Source: Caenimonas soli
GTDB lineage: Bacteria > Pseudomonadota > Gammaproteobacteria > Burkholderiales > Burkholderiaceae_C
Assembly (NCBI RefSeq): GCF_013155545.1
Contig: NZ_JABJVV010000006.1
Span: 62,001 to 126,000, forward strand
Reading direction: 5' to 3'
DNA length: 64,000 bases
The notes beneath the pieces were generated by a model. That model was given only the letters and a program-made list of their open reading frames with translations. It was not told the origin of the DNA and did not search any database. The translations under genes were made by a program, and so were the position numbers. This document shows, piece after piece, positions 25,696 to 33,713 of the stretch; positions within the stretch are counted from its first letter, which is position 1; the number at the start of each line of letters is the position of its first letter.

Positions 25696-25739
25696 GCGTA
25701 CCCAGACAAGACGCACACGAACTCACCAAAACCGCCGGG
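25673..25739 (+). promoter_or_regulatory. Candidate antiterminator of the aroG leader
   Basis: CCCCCGGCGGT at 25673-25683, inside the leader peptide frame, can pair with ACCGCCGGG at 25731-25739. The identical 11-mer recurs at 25743-25753 as the 3' arm of the terminator, so the segment 25731-25739 must choose between the two. A ribosome that reaches the leader stop would cover 25673-25683 and allow termination; one stalled at the aromatic codons would leave it free. Confidence 0.7.
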
Positions 25740-25761
25740 AAACCCCCGGCGGTTTTTTTTT
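25728..25761 (+). terminator. Attenuator terminator before aroG
   Basis: ACCGCCGGG (25731-25739) and CCCGGCGGT (25745-25753) form a 9-bp GC-rich stem with a 5-nt loop, flanked by AAA before the stem and a run of nine T ending at 25761. It lies 26 bp before the aroG ATG, between leader peptide and gene, so it would cut transcription before aroG unless overridden. Confidence 0.88.
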
Positions 25762-25787
25762 GGATTTTTGAACCAGAGGAGCCACGA

Positions 25788-26912
25788 ATGAACGCGAAAA
25801 CCACCGCCGCCAGCGATGCCTGGTATACGCACCCCGTCGACAAAACCAGCCAGACCGACGACGAGCGCATCAAGGACATCACCGTGCTACCTCCCCCCGA
25901 ACACCTGATCCGCTTCTTCCCCATCCGGGGCACGGCGGTGGAATCGCTGATCACCGACACCCGCCGCAACATTCACCACATCATGGCGGCCAAGGACGAC
26001 CGGCTGCTGGTGATCATCGGTCCGTGCTCGATCCACGATCCGGGCGCGGCGCTCGACTACGCTCGCCGCTTGAAGGAGGCGCGTACCCGCTACAGCGGCA
26101 CTCTGGAAATCGTCATGCGTGTCTATTTCGAGAAGCCGCGCACCACGGTGGGCTGGAAGGGCCTGATCAACGACCCCTACCTGGACGAGAGCTTCCGCAT
26201 CGACGAGGGCCTGCGTATCGCCCGGCAGTTGCTGATCGAGATCAATCGCCTGGGCCTGCCTGCGGGCAGCGAATTCCTGGACGTGATCTCGCCCCAGTAC
26301 ATCGGCGATCTGATCTCATGGGGCGCGATCGGGGCGCGAACCACCGAAAGCCAGGTGCACCGTGAACTGGCTTCTGGCCTGTCGGCGCCCATCGGTTTCA
26401 AGAACGGCACCGACGGCAACATCCGCATCGCCACCGACGCCATCCAGGCGGCTGCCCGCGGCCACCATTTCCTGTCGGTCCACAAGAACGGACAGGTGGC
26501 GATCGTGCAGACCAACGGCAACAAGGATTGCCACGTGATCCTGCGCGGCGGCAAAACGCCGAACTATGACGCCGCCAGCGTCGCGGCTGCGTGCAAGGAG
26601 TTGGAAACCTCCAAGCTGCCGGCGACGTTGATGGTCGATTGCAGCCATGCCAACAGCAGCAAGCAGCACGACAAGCAGATCGACGTGGCGCGCGAAATCG
26701 CCAGCCAGGTATCCAAGGGCTCGCATTGCGTGTTCGGGGTGATGGTGGAAAGCCACCTGAACTCCGGCGCCCAGAAGTTCAGCCCCGGCAAGGACGACCC
26801 TGCGGCCCTCGAATACGGCAAAAGCATTACGGATGCCTGCCTGGGCTGGGGCGATTCCCTTCAAGTACTGGAATTGCTCTCCGAAGCCGTCAAAGTTCGG
26901 CGCAATCGGTGA
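25788..26912 (+). CDS. aroG: 3-deoxy-7-phosphoheptulonate synthase (DAHP synthase, class I)
   Basis: A 374-residue type I alpha DAHP synthase that condenses phosphoenolpyruvate with erythrose 4-phosphate, the entry step to aromatic amino acids. Recognised segments are VIIGPCSIHDP (metal-binding Cys), RVYFEKPRTTVGWKG, GARTTESQVHRE, GFKNGTDG, and DCSHANSSK with the metal-binding region near the C-terminus. The length equals that of the E. coli feedback-regulated isozymes; which amino acid inhibits it is not readable by eye. Ribosome site AGAGGAG precedes the ATG. Expression is probably set by the leader-peptide attenuator directly upstream. Confidence 0.96.
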   Translation: MNAKTTAASDAWYTHPVDKTSQTDDERIKDITVLPPPEHLIRFFPIRGTAVESLITDTRRNIHHIMAAKDDRLLVIIGPCSIHDPGAALDYARRLKEARTRYSGTLEIVMRVYFEKPRTTVGWKGLINDPYLDESFRIDEGLRIARQLLIEINRLGLPAGSEFLDVISPQYIGDLISWGAIGARTTESQVHRELASGLSAPIGFKNGTDGNIRIATDAIQAAARGHHFLSVHKNGQVAIVQTNGNKDCHVILRGGKTPNYDAASVAAACKELETSKLPATLMVDCSHANSSKQHDKQIDVAREIASQVSKGSHCVFGVMVESHLNSGAQKFSPGKDDPAALEYGKSITDACLGWGDSLQVLELLSEAVKVRRNR

Positions 26913-26932
26913 TCGATTTGCCGAAAGAGATA

Positions 26933-26961
26933 TTTACACAAGGTAACATGTAGCTTATATT
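26933..26961 (+). promoter_or_regulatory. Sigma70-type promoter for the tandem paralogue genes
   Basis: TTTACA (26933-26938) and TATATT (26956-26961) are spaced by exactly 17 bp in an AT-rich island, in sharp contrast to the surrounding GC-rich DNA. The likely transcript starts near 26968, about 40 bp before the ATG at 27008. Confidence 0.65.
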
Positions 26962-27007
26962 TGTTGCTCAATCAGTTTCGCGACCAGCAGTAAAGGGCAA
27001 GCGCGAC

Positions 27008-28036
27008 ATGACTCTTGAGCTTCCAGTATTTCGCCTCGGCCTGGCCGGCTTCTCGGCCCAGCAGGAGGCGGAATTGTCAGCCGTCCTGGCCAGCGGCGCG
27101 CCCGGGGCGATGGTGTGGGAGCGCGGGCAGATGGCAGACTGCGACGCATGGTGGGTCAACGGGGCCCGCGTCCAGTGGCTGGGTGACGAAACCGTGATGG
27201 TGCCGGCGGGCAACCCCGCCGGGCACTCCTTCCAGTTTCACTTGCCGGAGGTGGAGCGGCCGGTCGCGTTCTCCATGCCTCTGGCCTGCGTGGACTTCCA
27301 GCCCACGTACAGCTTCATAGCGGCTTCGCGGCGCAGCATGGACGCAGTGCTGGAAAAATTCGAGGCCTGGCTGTCGCCGCTGTCGGCCCAGTTCTGCCTG
27401 GCCTCGCATATCGTCGAACACGAAACCGCCCTGGGCGCGGGGACTTTCCACGTCCGCCTGAATTCGACCTTGCTGGCCGTAGTCAACATGCCGGGCGAAA
27501 TCGCCGTCCTGCCCAGCGCCAGTCCGGCCGATTTCGAAGAGGCAGTTTGGAGCCGCCAGCATCCGGGCATCGAGATTCCCGACAATTTCTTGCGCACCAC
27601 TGTCTCGCAGCTGATGTGGCAATACGCTGTCCGGACGCAGCGCGACGTGCTGCCCAATCACTATCGAACCAGCCTGCTGTACTACCGCCGGCCGCCCCGC
27701 GTGCCGCAACTGGCCGTCACGGATTCACATCTGCTTCTCATGCGCGAACTGGCCTGCGCGCCTGCCACCTTCGACGCGCTGCAGGAGCGGTGCGCCCTCG
27801 ACTCCAGGCAACTGGCTCGTGACCTGGCGGCCCTTTATTTCGTCGGCAGCATCACGTCGAATCCAAGGCGCGCGGGGCTCAAGCCGAAGCCACGCCGCAA
27901 GGGCCGTTCCGAGGCGGCGCAAGGGTTGCACAGCAGCATGCCTTCCGCGTTGGATTCGGTCTTCCCGGAGGAGGCGATGCGCAAGAGCCCGGTATTTCGC
28001 GACCTGACGGTCCCTGCGGCGCTCGCCCCGCGCTAG
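27008..28036 (+). CDS. Unknown protein, tandem paralogue A
   Basis: A 342-residue soluble protein that I cannot assign. It shares its whole architecture with the next gene: an N-terminal part beginning LGLAGFSAQQEAELSAVLA, then DCDAWWVNG (44-52), VERPVAFSMPL, a central LNSTLLAVVNMP segment, YRTSLLYYRRPPRVPQL, and a C-terminal helical module (DSHLLLMRELACAPATFDAL) that resembles a winged helix. A basic tail (KPKPRRKGRS) follows. The first 60 residues have a faint receiver-like pattern (hydrophobic strand, helix, then DADAWW in the paralogue), but no clear phosphoacceptor site. It has its own promoter at 26933-26961. Confidence 0.7.
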   Translation: MTLELPVFRLGLAGFSAQQEAELSAVLASGAPGAMVWERGQMADCDAWWVNGARVQWLGDETVMVPAGNPAGHSFQFHLPEVERPVAFSMPLACVDFQPTYSFIAASRRSMDAVLEKFEAWLSPLSAQFCLASHIVEHETALGAGTFHVRLNSTLLAVVNMPGEIAVLPSASPADFEEAVWSRQHPGIEIPDNFLRTTVSQLMWQYAVRTQRDVLPNHYRTSLLYYRRPPRVPQLAVTDSHLLLMRELACAPATFDALQERCALDSRQLARDLAALYFVGSITSNPRRAGLKPKPRRKGRSEAAQGLHSSMPSALDSVFPEEAMRKSPVFRDLTVPAALAPR

Positions 28037-28064
28037 AGACCTGCGGTCGCTTTGAATTCGGCGT

Positions 28065-28084
28065 CATCCCCCAAATTGGGGATG
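28065..28084. promoter_or_regulatory. Perfect 7-bp palindrome upstream of paralogue B (candidate operator)
   Basis: CATCCCC-N6-GGGGATG, with spacer CAAATT. The centre is about 87 bp before the GTG at 28162, close to the distance of the similar palindrome at 15940-15959 from its gene. A TACGAT hexamer at 28110-28115 could be the -10 element. It may be a site for a dimeric regulator that also acts at the response regulator gene at 16033. Confidence 0.5.
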
Positions 28085-28161
28085 GCAAGACATTTGGCAG
28101 GGAGCAAGATACGATCCTCGGAGCCGTGCCGCGCAGCGAGCACGCGTTGAAAGGAGAAGTT

Positions 28162-29220
28162 GTGACAGCTGGCATACATGCTGGCAAGACTACGACGGAA
28201 CAGCCCATTTTGTGGCTGGGGATGTCGGGCTTTGCCCCACAGCAGCGGCCGGTGCTGGAAGCGTCGTTGGCGCGTTCTCCAGGTTCACCGAGCTGGCGGA
28301 CCTGCGCCTTCAGCGACGCTGACGCCTGGTGGATCAACGGCCGCAACGTGCGCGTGATGCCTAGCGGCAACCTGAAAGTCGCTGCCGGCCTGCCCACCGA
28401 AAGGGCCCTGAATCTCAACTTGAGCGAAGTCGACCGGCCCGTGGCTTTCGCGTTGCCGCTGGCTTCCAGCGATATCGAGCCGCGCTGTACGTTCGACCCA
28501 GCCTCGGAAGCTTCCATGCACGGGGTACTCGCACAGTTCGAGGGCTGGTTGCGGCTGCTGCGTGCCGAGTTCGTGCTGGGTGCGCAGCTCATAGAGCGCG
28601 GGCCCAGCCTGCGCCAGGGCGTTTATCACGTCAGCCACAACGGCAGCCTGCTCGCCGTGCTCGACTTCCACCAAGGCCAGGGCGCGATTTCACCCGCCGC
28701 CCACCCGGTCGACCTGTGGGAAGCCCGATGGGACAAGCGCCCGGTGGGCGCGCGCGACATGCCCCCGGGTTTCGTGGCTGTTACGCCGGCCCAACTGGCC
28801 TGGGCCTACGTGCGCCGCACCGATCGAGATCTGTTGCCGCCGCGCTATCGCACCGAGACGATCTACTACCACCATGTGCCCCGGGTCCCCGTGCGGTGGT
28901 TGCATGATTCACAGCTGATGTTGTTGCGCGAGCTGTCCCTGGAGCCGGGAACCTTCGATTCCCTGCGTCAGCGCACCGGGTTCACGGTGAAGCATCTCGT
29001 GCACGACCTGACTTGCCTGTACTACGCAACGGCGATCACCACCACCCGGTCCAAAGGTGCCAAAGCGTCCGTGGCACGGCGGGACAGCCATCCGGCTTCG
29101 GCGGGGCCGGGACTGGATTCGCTGCTCAACAACGACGGCCACTCGTATCCACAAGGCGATCTCACCGCCCCGGCCCTGCTCGAACGCAGGTCCGGCACGC
29201 CGAATTCGACGGCTACCTAG
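28162..29220 (+). CDS. Unknown protein, tandem paralogue B
   Basis: A 352-residue soluble protein clearly related to the preceding gene: LGMSGFAPQQRPVLEASLA, DADAWWING (52-60), VDRPVAFALPL, NGSLLAVLDF, YRTETIYYHHVPRVPV and DSQLMLLRELSLEPGTFDSLR align one to one with its parts. The frame opens at 28126, but a GTG at 28162 has a strong ribosome site (AAGGAG at 28151-28156), so that start is preferred. The C-terminal tail (about 305-352) is Ser/Ala-rich and differs from paralogue A. Its stop overlaps that of mpl on the other strand. Function unknown; duplication followed by divergence is plain. Confidence 0.7.
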   Translation: MTAGIHAGKTTTEQPILWLGMSGFAPQQRPVLEASLARSPGSPSWRTCAFSDADAWWINGRNVRVMPSGNLKVAAGLPTERALNLNLSEVDRPVAFALPLASSDIEPRCTFDPASEASMHGVLAQFEGWLRLLRAEFVLGAQLIERGPSLRQGVYHVSHNGSLLAVLDFHQGQGAISPAAHPVDLWEARWDKRPVGARDMPPGFVAVTPAQLAWAYVRRTDRDLLPPRYRTETIYYHHVPRVPVRWLHDSQLMLLRELSLEPGTFDSLRQRTGFTVKHLVHDLTCLYYATAITTTRSKGAKASVARRDSHPASAGPGLDSLLNNDGHSYPQGDLTAPALLERRSGTPNSTAT

Positions 29221-30581
29221 CGCAGCGCCTGCAGCAATTTGGCGTGGATGTCGCCAAAGCCGCCATTGCTCATGCACAGGATGTGGTCACCCGCACCGGC
29301 CGCCTTCGACACCTGCCGCACCAGCTCTTCGATGTTGGGGGCTGTCCGGGCCTTCTGGCCCATGGGCGCCAGCACCTCGGCCGCGTCCCAATCCAGGCCA
29401 CCCGTGTGGCAGAACGACAAGTCGGCCTGCTCCAGGCTCCAGGGCAGCTGGGATTTCATCGCGCCCAGTTTCATCGTGTTGCTGCGCGGCTCGAACACGG
29501 CCAGGATTCGTTGTGTGCCGACCTTGCGGCGCAATCCATCCACCGTGGTTCGGATGGCGGTGGGGTGGTGGGCGAAATCGTCGTAGACGGTGACACCTTT
29601 CACCGTGCCACGCACTTCCATGCGGCGCTTGACATTGCGAAACTCCCGCAAGGCGCGCGCCGCCGCTTCCGGTGCAACGCCCACATGCTGCGCCGCCGCG
29701 ATGGCGGCCAGCGCATTGAGCTGGTTGTGCACCCCCGAAAGCTCCCAATCGAGCCGCGCCACGGGCCGGCCGCGCTCGAGCACTTCGAAGCTGTGGGGCT
29801 CGCCCAGCGCGCAAAAATCGCTGACGGCGGCGCCGAAACTGCGCAGCTCGCTCCAGCAACCCATGTGCAGCACGCGCGCCAGGCTTTCTTCGAGCCCATT
29901 CATCACTATGCGGCCGGTGGACGGCACGATGCGCACCAGGTGATGGAACTGCCGCTCGATCGCCGCCAGGTCGTCGAAGATGTCGGCGTGGTCGTACTCC
30001 AGGTTGTTGAGTACGGCGGTACGGGGCCGGTAGTGGACGAACTTGCTGCGCTTGTCGAAGAAGGCGGTGTCGTACTCGTCCGCCTCGATCGCAAAGCAGC
30101 TGCCCTGGCCCAGCCGTGCCGAGATGTCGAAGTTGCTTGGCACGCCGCCCACCAGGAAGCCGGGCTGCAGGCCCGCATGCTCCAGGATCCAGGCGAGCAT
30201 CGATGTGGTGGTGGTCTTGCCATGGGTACCGGCCACAGCCAGCACGTGCCGGCCCTGCAGCACGTGCCGGGCCAGCCACTCGGGGCCGCTGGTATAGGGC
30301 AGGCCGGCATCCAGGATGGCTTCCATCAGCGGGAAGCGCGGCGTGCCGTCGGCCAGCCGCGCCCGTGACACCACGTTGCCGACGACCCAGATGTCGGGCT
30401 TGAGCGCAAGCTGGTCGGTGCCGAAGCCCTCGATGAGATCGATGCCCAGGGCCCGCAGCTGACCGCTCATGGGCGGATAGACGCCCGCGTCGCAGCCCGT
30501 GACTTTGTGCCCGGCTTCGCGGGCGAGTGCGGCGACGCCTCCCATGAACGTGCCGCAGATGCCGAGAATGTGAATATGCAT
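29217..30581 (-). CDS. mpl: UDP-N-acetylmuramate:L-alanyl-gamma-D-glutamyl-meso-diaminopimelate ligase
   Basis: A 454-residue Mur ligase of the recycling pathway: it attaches the tripeptide recovered from old murein to UDP-MurNAc. The N-terminus HIHILGICGTFMGG is typical of Mpl and differs from MurC. The ATP loop is AGTHGKTTTTSM (near 116-127), followed by EADEYDTAF and LNNLEYDHADIFDD, and the C-terminal DDFAHHPTAI motif. The frame stays open to 31304, but the ATG at 30581 gives the known N-terminus. It diverges from the next gene, with 48 bp between the start codons. Confidence 0.95.
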   Translation of the reverse strand: MHIHILGICGTFMGGVAALAREAGHKVTGCDAGVYPPMSGQLRALGIDLIEGFGTDQLALKPDIWVVGNVVSRARLADGTPRFPLMEAILDAGLPYTSGPEWLARHVLQGRHVLAVAGTHGKTTTTSMLAWILEHAGLQPGFLVGGVPSNFDISARLGQGSCFAIEADEYDTAFFDKRSKFVHYRPRTAVLNNLEYDHADIFDDLAAIERQFHHLVRIVPSTGRIVMNGLEESLARVLHMGCWSELRSFGAAVSDFCALGEPHSFEVLERGRPVARLDWELSGVHNQLNALAAIAAAQHVGVAPEAAARALREFRNVKRRMEVRGTVKGVTVYDDFAHHPTAIRTTVDGLRRKVGTQRILAVFEPRSNTMKLGAMKSQLPWSLEQADLSFCHTGGLDWDAAEVLAPMGQKARTAPNIEELVRQVSKAAGAGDHILCMSNGGFGDIHAKLLQALR

Positions 30582-30629
30582 CACCCGATTATCGGCGGGC
30601 GCTTCCGGCAAGATGCAGAATCTCCGGCC

Positions 30630-31223
30630 ATGGACAGCGTGAAATTGGAGATCGCCCACACCGCCGCCCGCATGGTGGTGGAAGAGGGCCTGGAGTACGG
30701 GCCGGCCAAGCGCCGTGCCGTCAAGCAGCTCGGGATGAATGCCCGCACCGGCCTGCCTGACAACGACACCGTGGAAGAAGCCGTGCGCGAATACATTGCG
30801 CTCTTTTGCGCGGACACCCAGCCGGCGGAGCTGGCGGCGCTGCGCAAACTGGCGCTGGCCTGGATGGAGCGCCTCGCACAGTTCAGGCCCTACCTGGGCG
30901 GGGCCGTATGGCACGGCACGGCCACCCGGTTGTCCGACATCTACATCCAGCTGTTCTGCGACGATTCCAAGTCGGCGGAGCTCGCGCTCATAGAGAACAA
31001 GGTGGGCTACGAAGCCCGGACCGTGACGGGCTTCAACGGCGAACCCGTGGAGGCCTTGAGCCTTTCCAGCATCAGCCGCGAGCTGGGCGAGGCCATCGGC
31101 GTCCACTTGATGGTCTACGACCATGACGACGTGCGCGGGGCACTGCGGCCCGATGCCAAGGGGCGGACGCCGCGCGGCGATACGGCCGCGGTCCGCGCGT
31201 TGCTGGAGAATGGGGCCGCATGA
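30630..31223 (+). CDS. Conserved hypothetical protein, possibly nucleotidyltransferase-like
   Basis: A 197-residue protein starting MDSVKLEIAH; upstream in-frame ATGs at 30576 and 30507 would overlap mpl and were not chosen. It has helical N-terminal repeats and a central segment GGAVWHGTATRLSDIYIQLFCDD that I read only as reminiscent of the G...DxD strand pattern of nucleotidyltransferases (segment abbreviated: key residues G, D of SDI and DD of FCDD). No named family is recognised. The ATGA overlap with the TlpA-like gene points to co-translation, and I associate this gene with mpl/tlpA loci of Comamonadaceae. Function is unknown. Confidence 0.75.
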   Translation: MDSVKLEIAHTAARMVVEEGLEYGPAKRRAVKQLGMNARTGLPDNDTVEEAVREYIALFCADTQPAELAALRKLALAWMERLAQFRPYLGGAVWHGTATRLSDIYIQLFCDDSKSAELALIENKVGYEARTVTGFNGEPVEALSLSSISRELGEAIGVHLMVYDHDDVRGALRPDAKGRTPRGDTAAVRALLENGAA

Positions 31224-31777
31224 ATGCTGGAACACAAGAATACGAGAGCCTGTCGCCTGGTCGCCGCAAGCTGCTCTACGCCGGTGTGGCGGGCGCCGCC
31301 GCACTGGCGGGGGCGGGCGCTGCGTGGTGGAAATGGAGCCCCGGCGACGTCGGGCCGGACGCGGCGGATGCGATCTGGCCGCTGACTTTCGAGACCCCGA
31401 CCGGTTCGACCCTGGTCATGCAGGCCCTGCGCGGCAAGCCGTTGCTGCTGAATTTCTGGGCAACGTGGTGTCCGCCTTGCGTGGAAGAGATGCCGCTGCT
31501 CGACGGCTTCTTCCGCAAAAACGCAGCGAAAAACTGGCAAGTGGTCGGTTTGGCCATCGACCAGCCCAACGCGGTGCGCACTTTCCTGCAGCGCACCCCG
31601 GTCAGCTTTCCCGTCGGCATGGCCGGCTTGGGCGGCACCGACCTGGCCAGGACGCTTGGCAACCTGACGGGTGGGCTGCCGTTCACCGTCGTGCTGGATT
31701 CGGCGGGGAACGTGGTGCAGCGTAGAATGGGCCGGGTCACGCCCGCAGATCTCGCTGCCTGGAGCCGGCTGGGTTAG
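31220..31777 (+). CDS. TlpA-like periplasmic thiol-disulfide oxidoreductase
   Basis: A 185-residue membrane-anchored thioredoxin-fold protein. A signal anchor with an N-terminal RRK lies at about 15-36. The active site is WCPPC (NFWATWCPPCVEEMP, about residues 80-84), with a cis-proline segment GGLPFTVVLD near the C-terminus. The CPPC site is common in TlpA/ResA reductants of periplasmic disulfides. The ATG at 31220 overlaps the preceding stop. Its substrate is not indicated by the neighbours. Confidence 0.9.
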   Translation: MNAGTQEYESLSPGRRKLLYAGVAGAAALAGAGAAWWKWSPGDVGPDAADAIWPLTFETPTGSTLVMQALRGKPLLLNFWATWCPPCVEEMPLLDGFFRKNAAKNWQVVGLAIDQPNAVRTFLQRTPVSFPVGMAGLGGTDLARTLGNLTGGLPFTVVLDSAGNVVQRRMGRVTPADLAAWSRLG

Positions 31778-31851
31778 TTCGTCTGGCCAGGCCGCGGCGT
31801 CAAGCCAAACGTTGAAAAACTAATTAGAAATAAGCGACGAAATGCAAAATA

Positions 31852-31875
31852 GGCGAATTTTGCTGTAAATTCGCC
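31852..31875. promoter_or_regulatory. Inverted repeat in the accB upstream region
   Basis: GGCGAATTT and AAATTCGCC are perfect 9-bp arms around TGCTGT, 30 bp before the accB ATG, within a notably AT-rich stretch (31810-31870). It could be an operator or an RNA hairpin in the 5' leader that sets acetyl-CoA carboxylase expression. There is no T-run directly after it, so it is not a standard terminator. Confidence 0.5.
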
Positions 31876-31904
31876 TCCTTTCGTTCGCATGCGTTGGAGA
31901 GCAA

Positions 31905-32354
31905 ATGGACTTGCGCAAACTCAAGACGTTGATCGACCTGGTGTCGGAATCCAACGTTTCCGAACTTGAGATCACCGAGGCAGAAGGCAAGGTTCGCATC
32001 GTCAAGGGAGGCGGGGCGATAGTGCAATATGCGCACGCACCGGCGTCGCAGGTGGCCGCGCCCGCACTGGCGGCGGCGGCGCAGCCCGCGGCGGCACCGG
32101 CCGCACCCGAAGTGCCGGCCGGGCATACGGTCAAGTCGCCCATGGTGGGCACCTTCTACCGGTCCTCGAGTCCCGGCGCCAAGCCCTTCGTGGAAATCGG
32201 CAGCCAGGTCAAGGAAGGCGAGACCATCTGCATCATCGAGGCCATGAAGATCCTCAACGAGATCGAATCCGATAAGAGCGGCACCGTCACCAAGATCCTC
32301 TGCGAGAACGGGCAGGCCGTGGAATACGGCCAGGCCCTGTTCGTGATCGAGTAA
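31905..32354 (+). CDS. accB: Biotin carboxyl carrier protein of acetyl-CoA carboxylase
   Basis: A 149-residue BCCP. The N-terminal 35 residues mediate complex formation, an Ala/Pro-rich linker spans about 47-72, and the biotinyl domain carries the biotin site K115 in [10 protein letters not shown]. The usual thumb segment is seen around [14 protein letters not shown]. Together with AccC directly downstream and AccAD elsewhere it forms the enzyme for malonyl-CoA synthesis. A ribosome site (TTGGAGAG) precedes the ATG. Confidence 0.97.
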   Translation: MDLRKLKTLIDLVSESNVSELEITEAEGKVRIVKGGGAIVQYAHAPASQVAAPALAAAAQPAAAPAAPEVPAGHTVKSPMVGTFYRSSSPGAKPFVEIGSQVKEGETICIIEAMKILNEIESDKSGTVTKILCENGQAVEYGQALFVIE

Positions 32355-32363
32355 GCCCGCCTC

Positions 32364-33713
32364 ATGTTCAAGAAGATTCTTGTCGCCAATCGAGGCGAGA
32401 TTGCCTTGAGGATCCAGCGCGCTTGCCGCGAGTTGGGTGTCAAGGCCGTGATGGTCTATTCTGAGGCCGACCGCGAAGCCAAGTACGTGAAGCTGGCCGA
32501 AGAGGCCGTCTGCATCGGGCCCGCGCCTTCGCCCCAGAGCTACCTCAACATGCCGGCCATCATCTCGGCAGCCGAGGTGACCGATGCCGAGGCCATCCAC
32601 CCCGGCTACGGGTTTCTTTCCGAGAACGCCGATTTCGCCGAACGGGTCGAGAAAAGCGGATTCCAGTTCATCGGGCCCACACCCGAATCGATCCGGATCA
32701 TGGGCGACAAGGTCTCGGCCAAGCAGGCCATGATCAAGGCGGGCGTGCCCTGCGTGCCAGGCTCCGAAGGCGAGCTGCCGGACGATCCGGTCGTGATCCG
32801 CCGCACCGCGAAATCGGTGGGCTACCCCGTGATCATCAAGGCCGCCGGCGGCGGCGGTGGCCGCGGAATGCGGGTGGTCCACACCGAAGCCGCCCTGATC
32901 AACGCCGTGCAGATGACCAAGGCGGAGGCGGGCGCCGCCTTCGGCAATCCGGCGGTGTACATGGAGAAATTCCTGCAAAACCCGCGGCACGTCGAAATCC
33001 AGATCCTGTGCGACAAGCACAAGAACGGCGTGTACCTGGGGGAGCGCGATTGCTCCATGCAGCGCCGGCACCAGAAAGTGATCGAGGAAGCGCCGGCCCC
33101 GGGCATCCCGCGCAAGCTGATCGAAAAGATCGGCGAGCGTTGCGTGGCGGCCTGCAAGCGCATCGGCTATCGGGGCGCCGGCACGTTCGAATTCCTGTAC
33201 GAGAACGGCGAGTTCTATTTCATCGAGATGAACACCCGCGTGCAGGTGGAGCATCCGGTGACCGAGCTGATCAGCGGCGTGGACATCGTCAAGACGCAGA
33301 TCATGGTCGCGGCCGGGGAGAGATTGCCTTTCGCCCAGCGCGACATCGTGCTGCGCGGCCATGCGATCGAATGCCGGGTCAACGCCGAAGATCCCTATAA
33401 GTTCGTGCCGTCACCCGGCCGCATCACCATGTGGCACGCCCCGGGCGGCCCGGGCGTGCGGGTCGATTCGCACGTCTATACCAACTACTTCGTGCCGCCC
33501 AACTACGATTCGATGATCGGCAAGATCATCGTGCACGGCGACACCCGCGAGCAGGCGCTGGCCCGCATGCGCACGGCCCTGCTGGAAACGGTCGTCGAGG
33601 GCATCAACACCAACATTCCGCTGCACCGCGAGCTGATGGTGGACGCCAAGTTCATGGATGGCGGCACCAACATCCACTACCTGGAAGAGTGGCTGTCCCA
33701 CCACAAACGCTGA
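32364..33713 (+). CDS. accC: Biotin carboxylase subunit of acetyl-CoA carboxylase
   Basis: A 449-residue ATP-grasp enzyme that carboxylates the biotin on AccB using bicarbonate and ATP. Visible family marks are [14 protein letters not shown] at the start, the Gly-rich ATP lid GGGGRGMR (about 166-173), [14 protein letters not shown] in the active site, and the length of the E. coli protein. It begins 9 bp after accB. Its stop shares one base with the prmA start (TGATG), so accB-accC-prmA should be one transcript. Confidence 0.97.
   Translation: MFKKILVANRGEIALRIQRACRELGVKAVMVYSEADREAKYVKLAEEAVCIGPAPSPQSYLNMPAIISAAEVTDAEAIHPGYGFLSENADFAERVEKSGFQFIGPTPESIRIMGDKVSAKQAMIKAGVPCVPGSEGELPDDPVVIRRTAKSVGYPVIIKAAGGGGGRGMRVVHTEAALINAVQMTKAEAGAAFGNPAVYMEKFLQNPRHVEIQILCDKHKNGVYLGERDCSMQRRHQKVIEEAPAPGIPRKLIEKIGERCVAACKRIGYRGAGTFEFLYENGEFYFIEMNTRVQVEHPVTELISGVDIVKTQIMVAAGERLPFAQRDIVLRGHAIECRVNAEDPYKFVPSPGRITMWHAPGGPGVRVDSHVYTNYFVPPNYDSMIGKIIVHGDTREQALARMRTALLETVVEGINTNIPLHRELMVDAKFMDGGTNIHYLEEWLSHHKR

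Noticed and set aside
30582-31304. N-terminal extension of Mpl to 695 residues
   Set aside because: The segment is antisense to the next two genes; the known Mpl N-terminus starts at the ATG at 30581.
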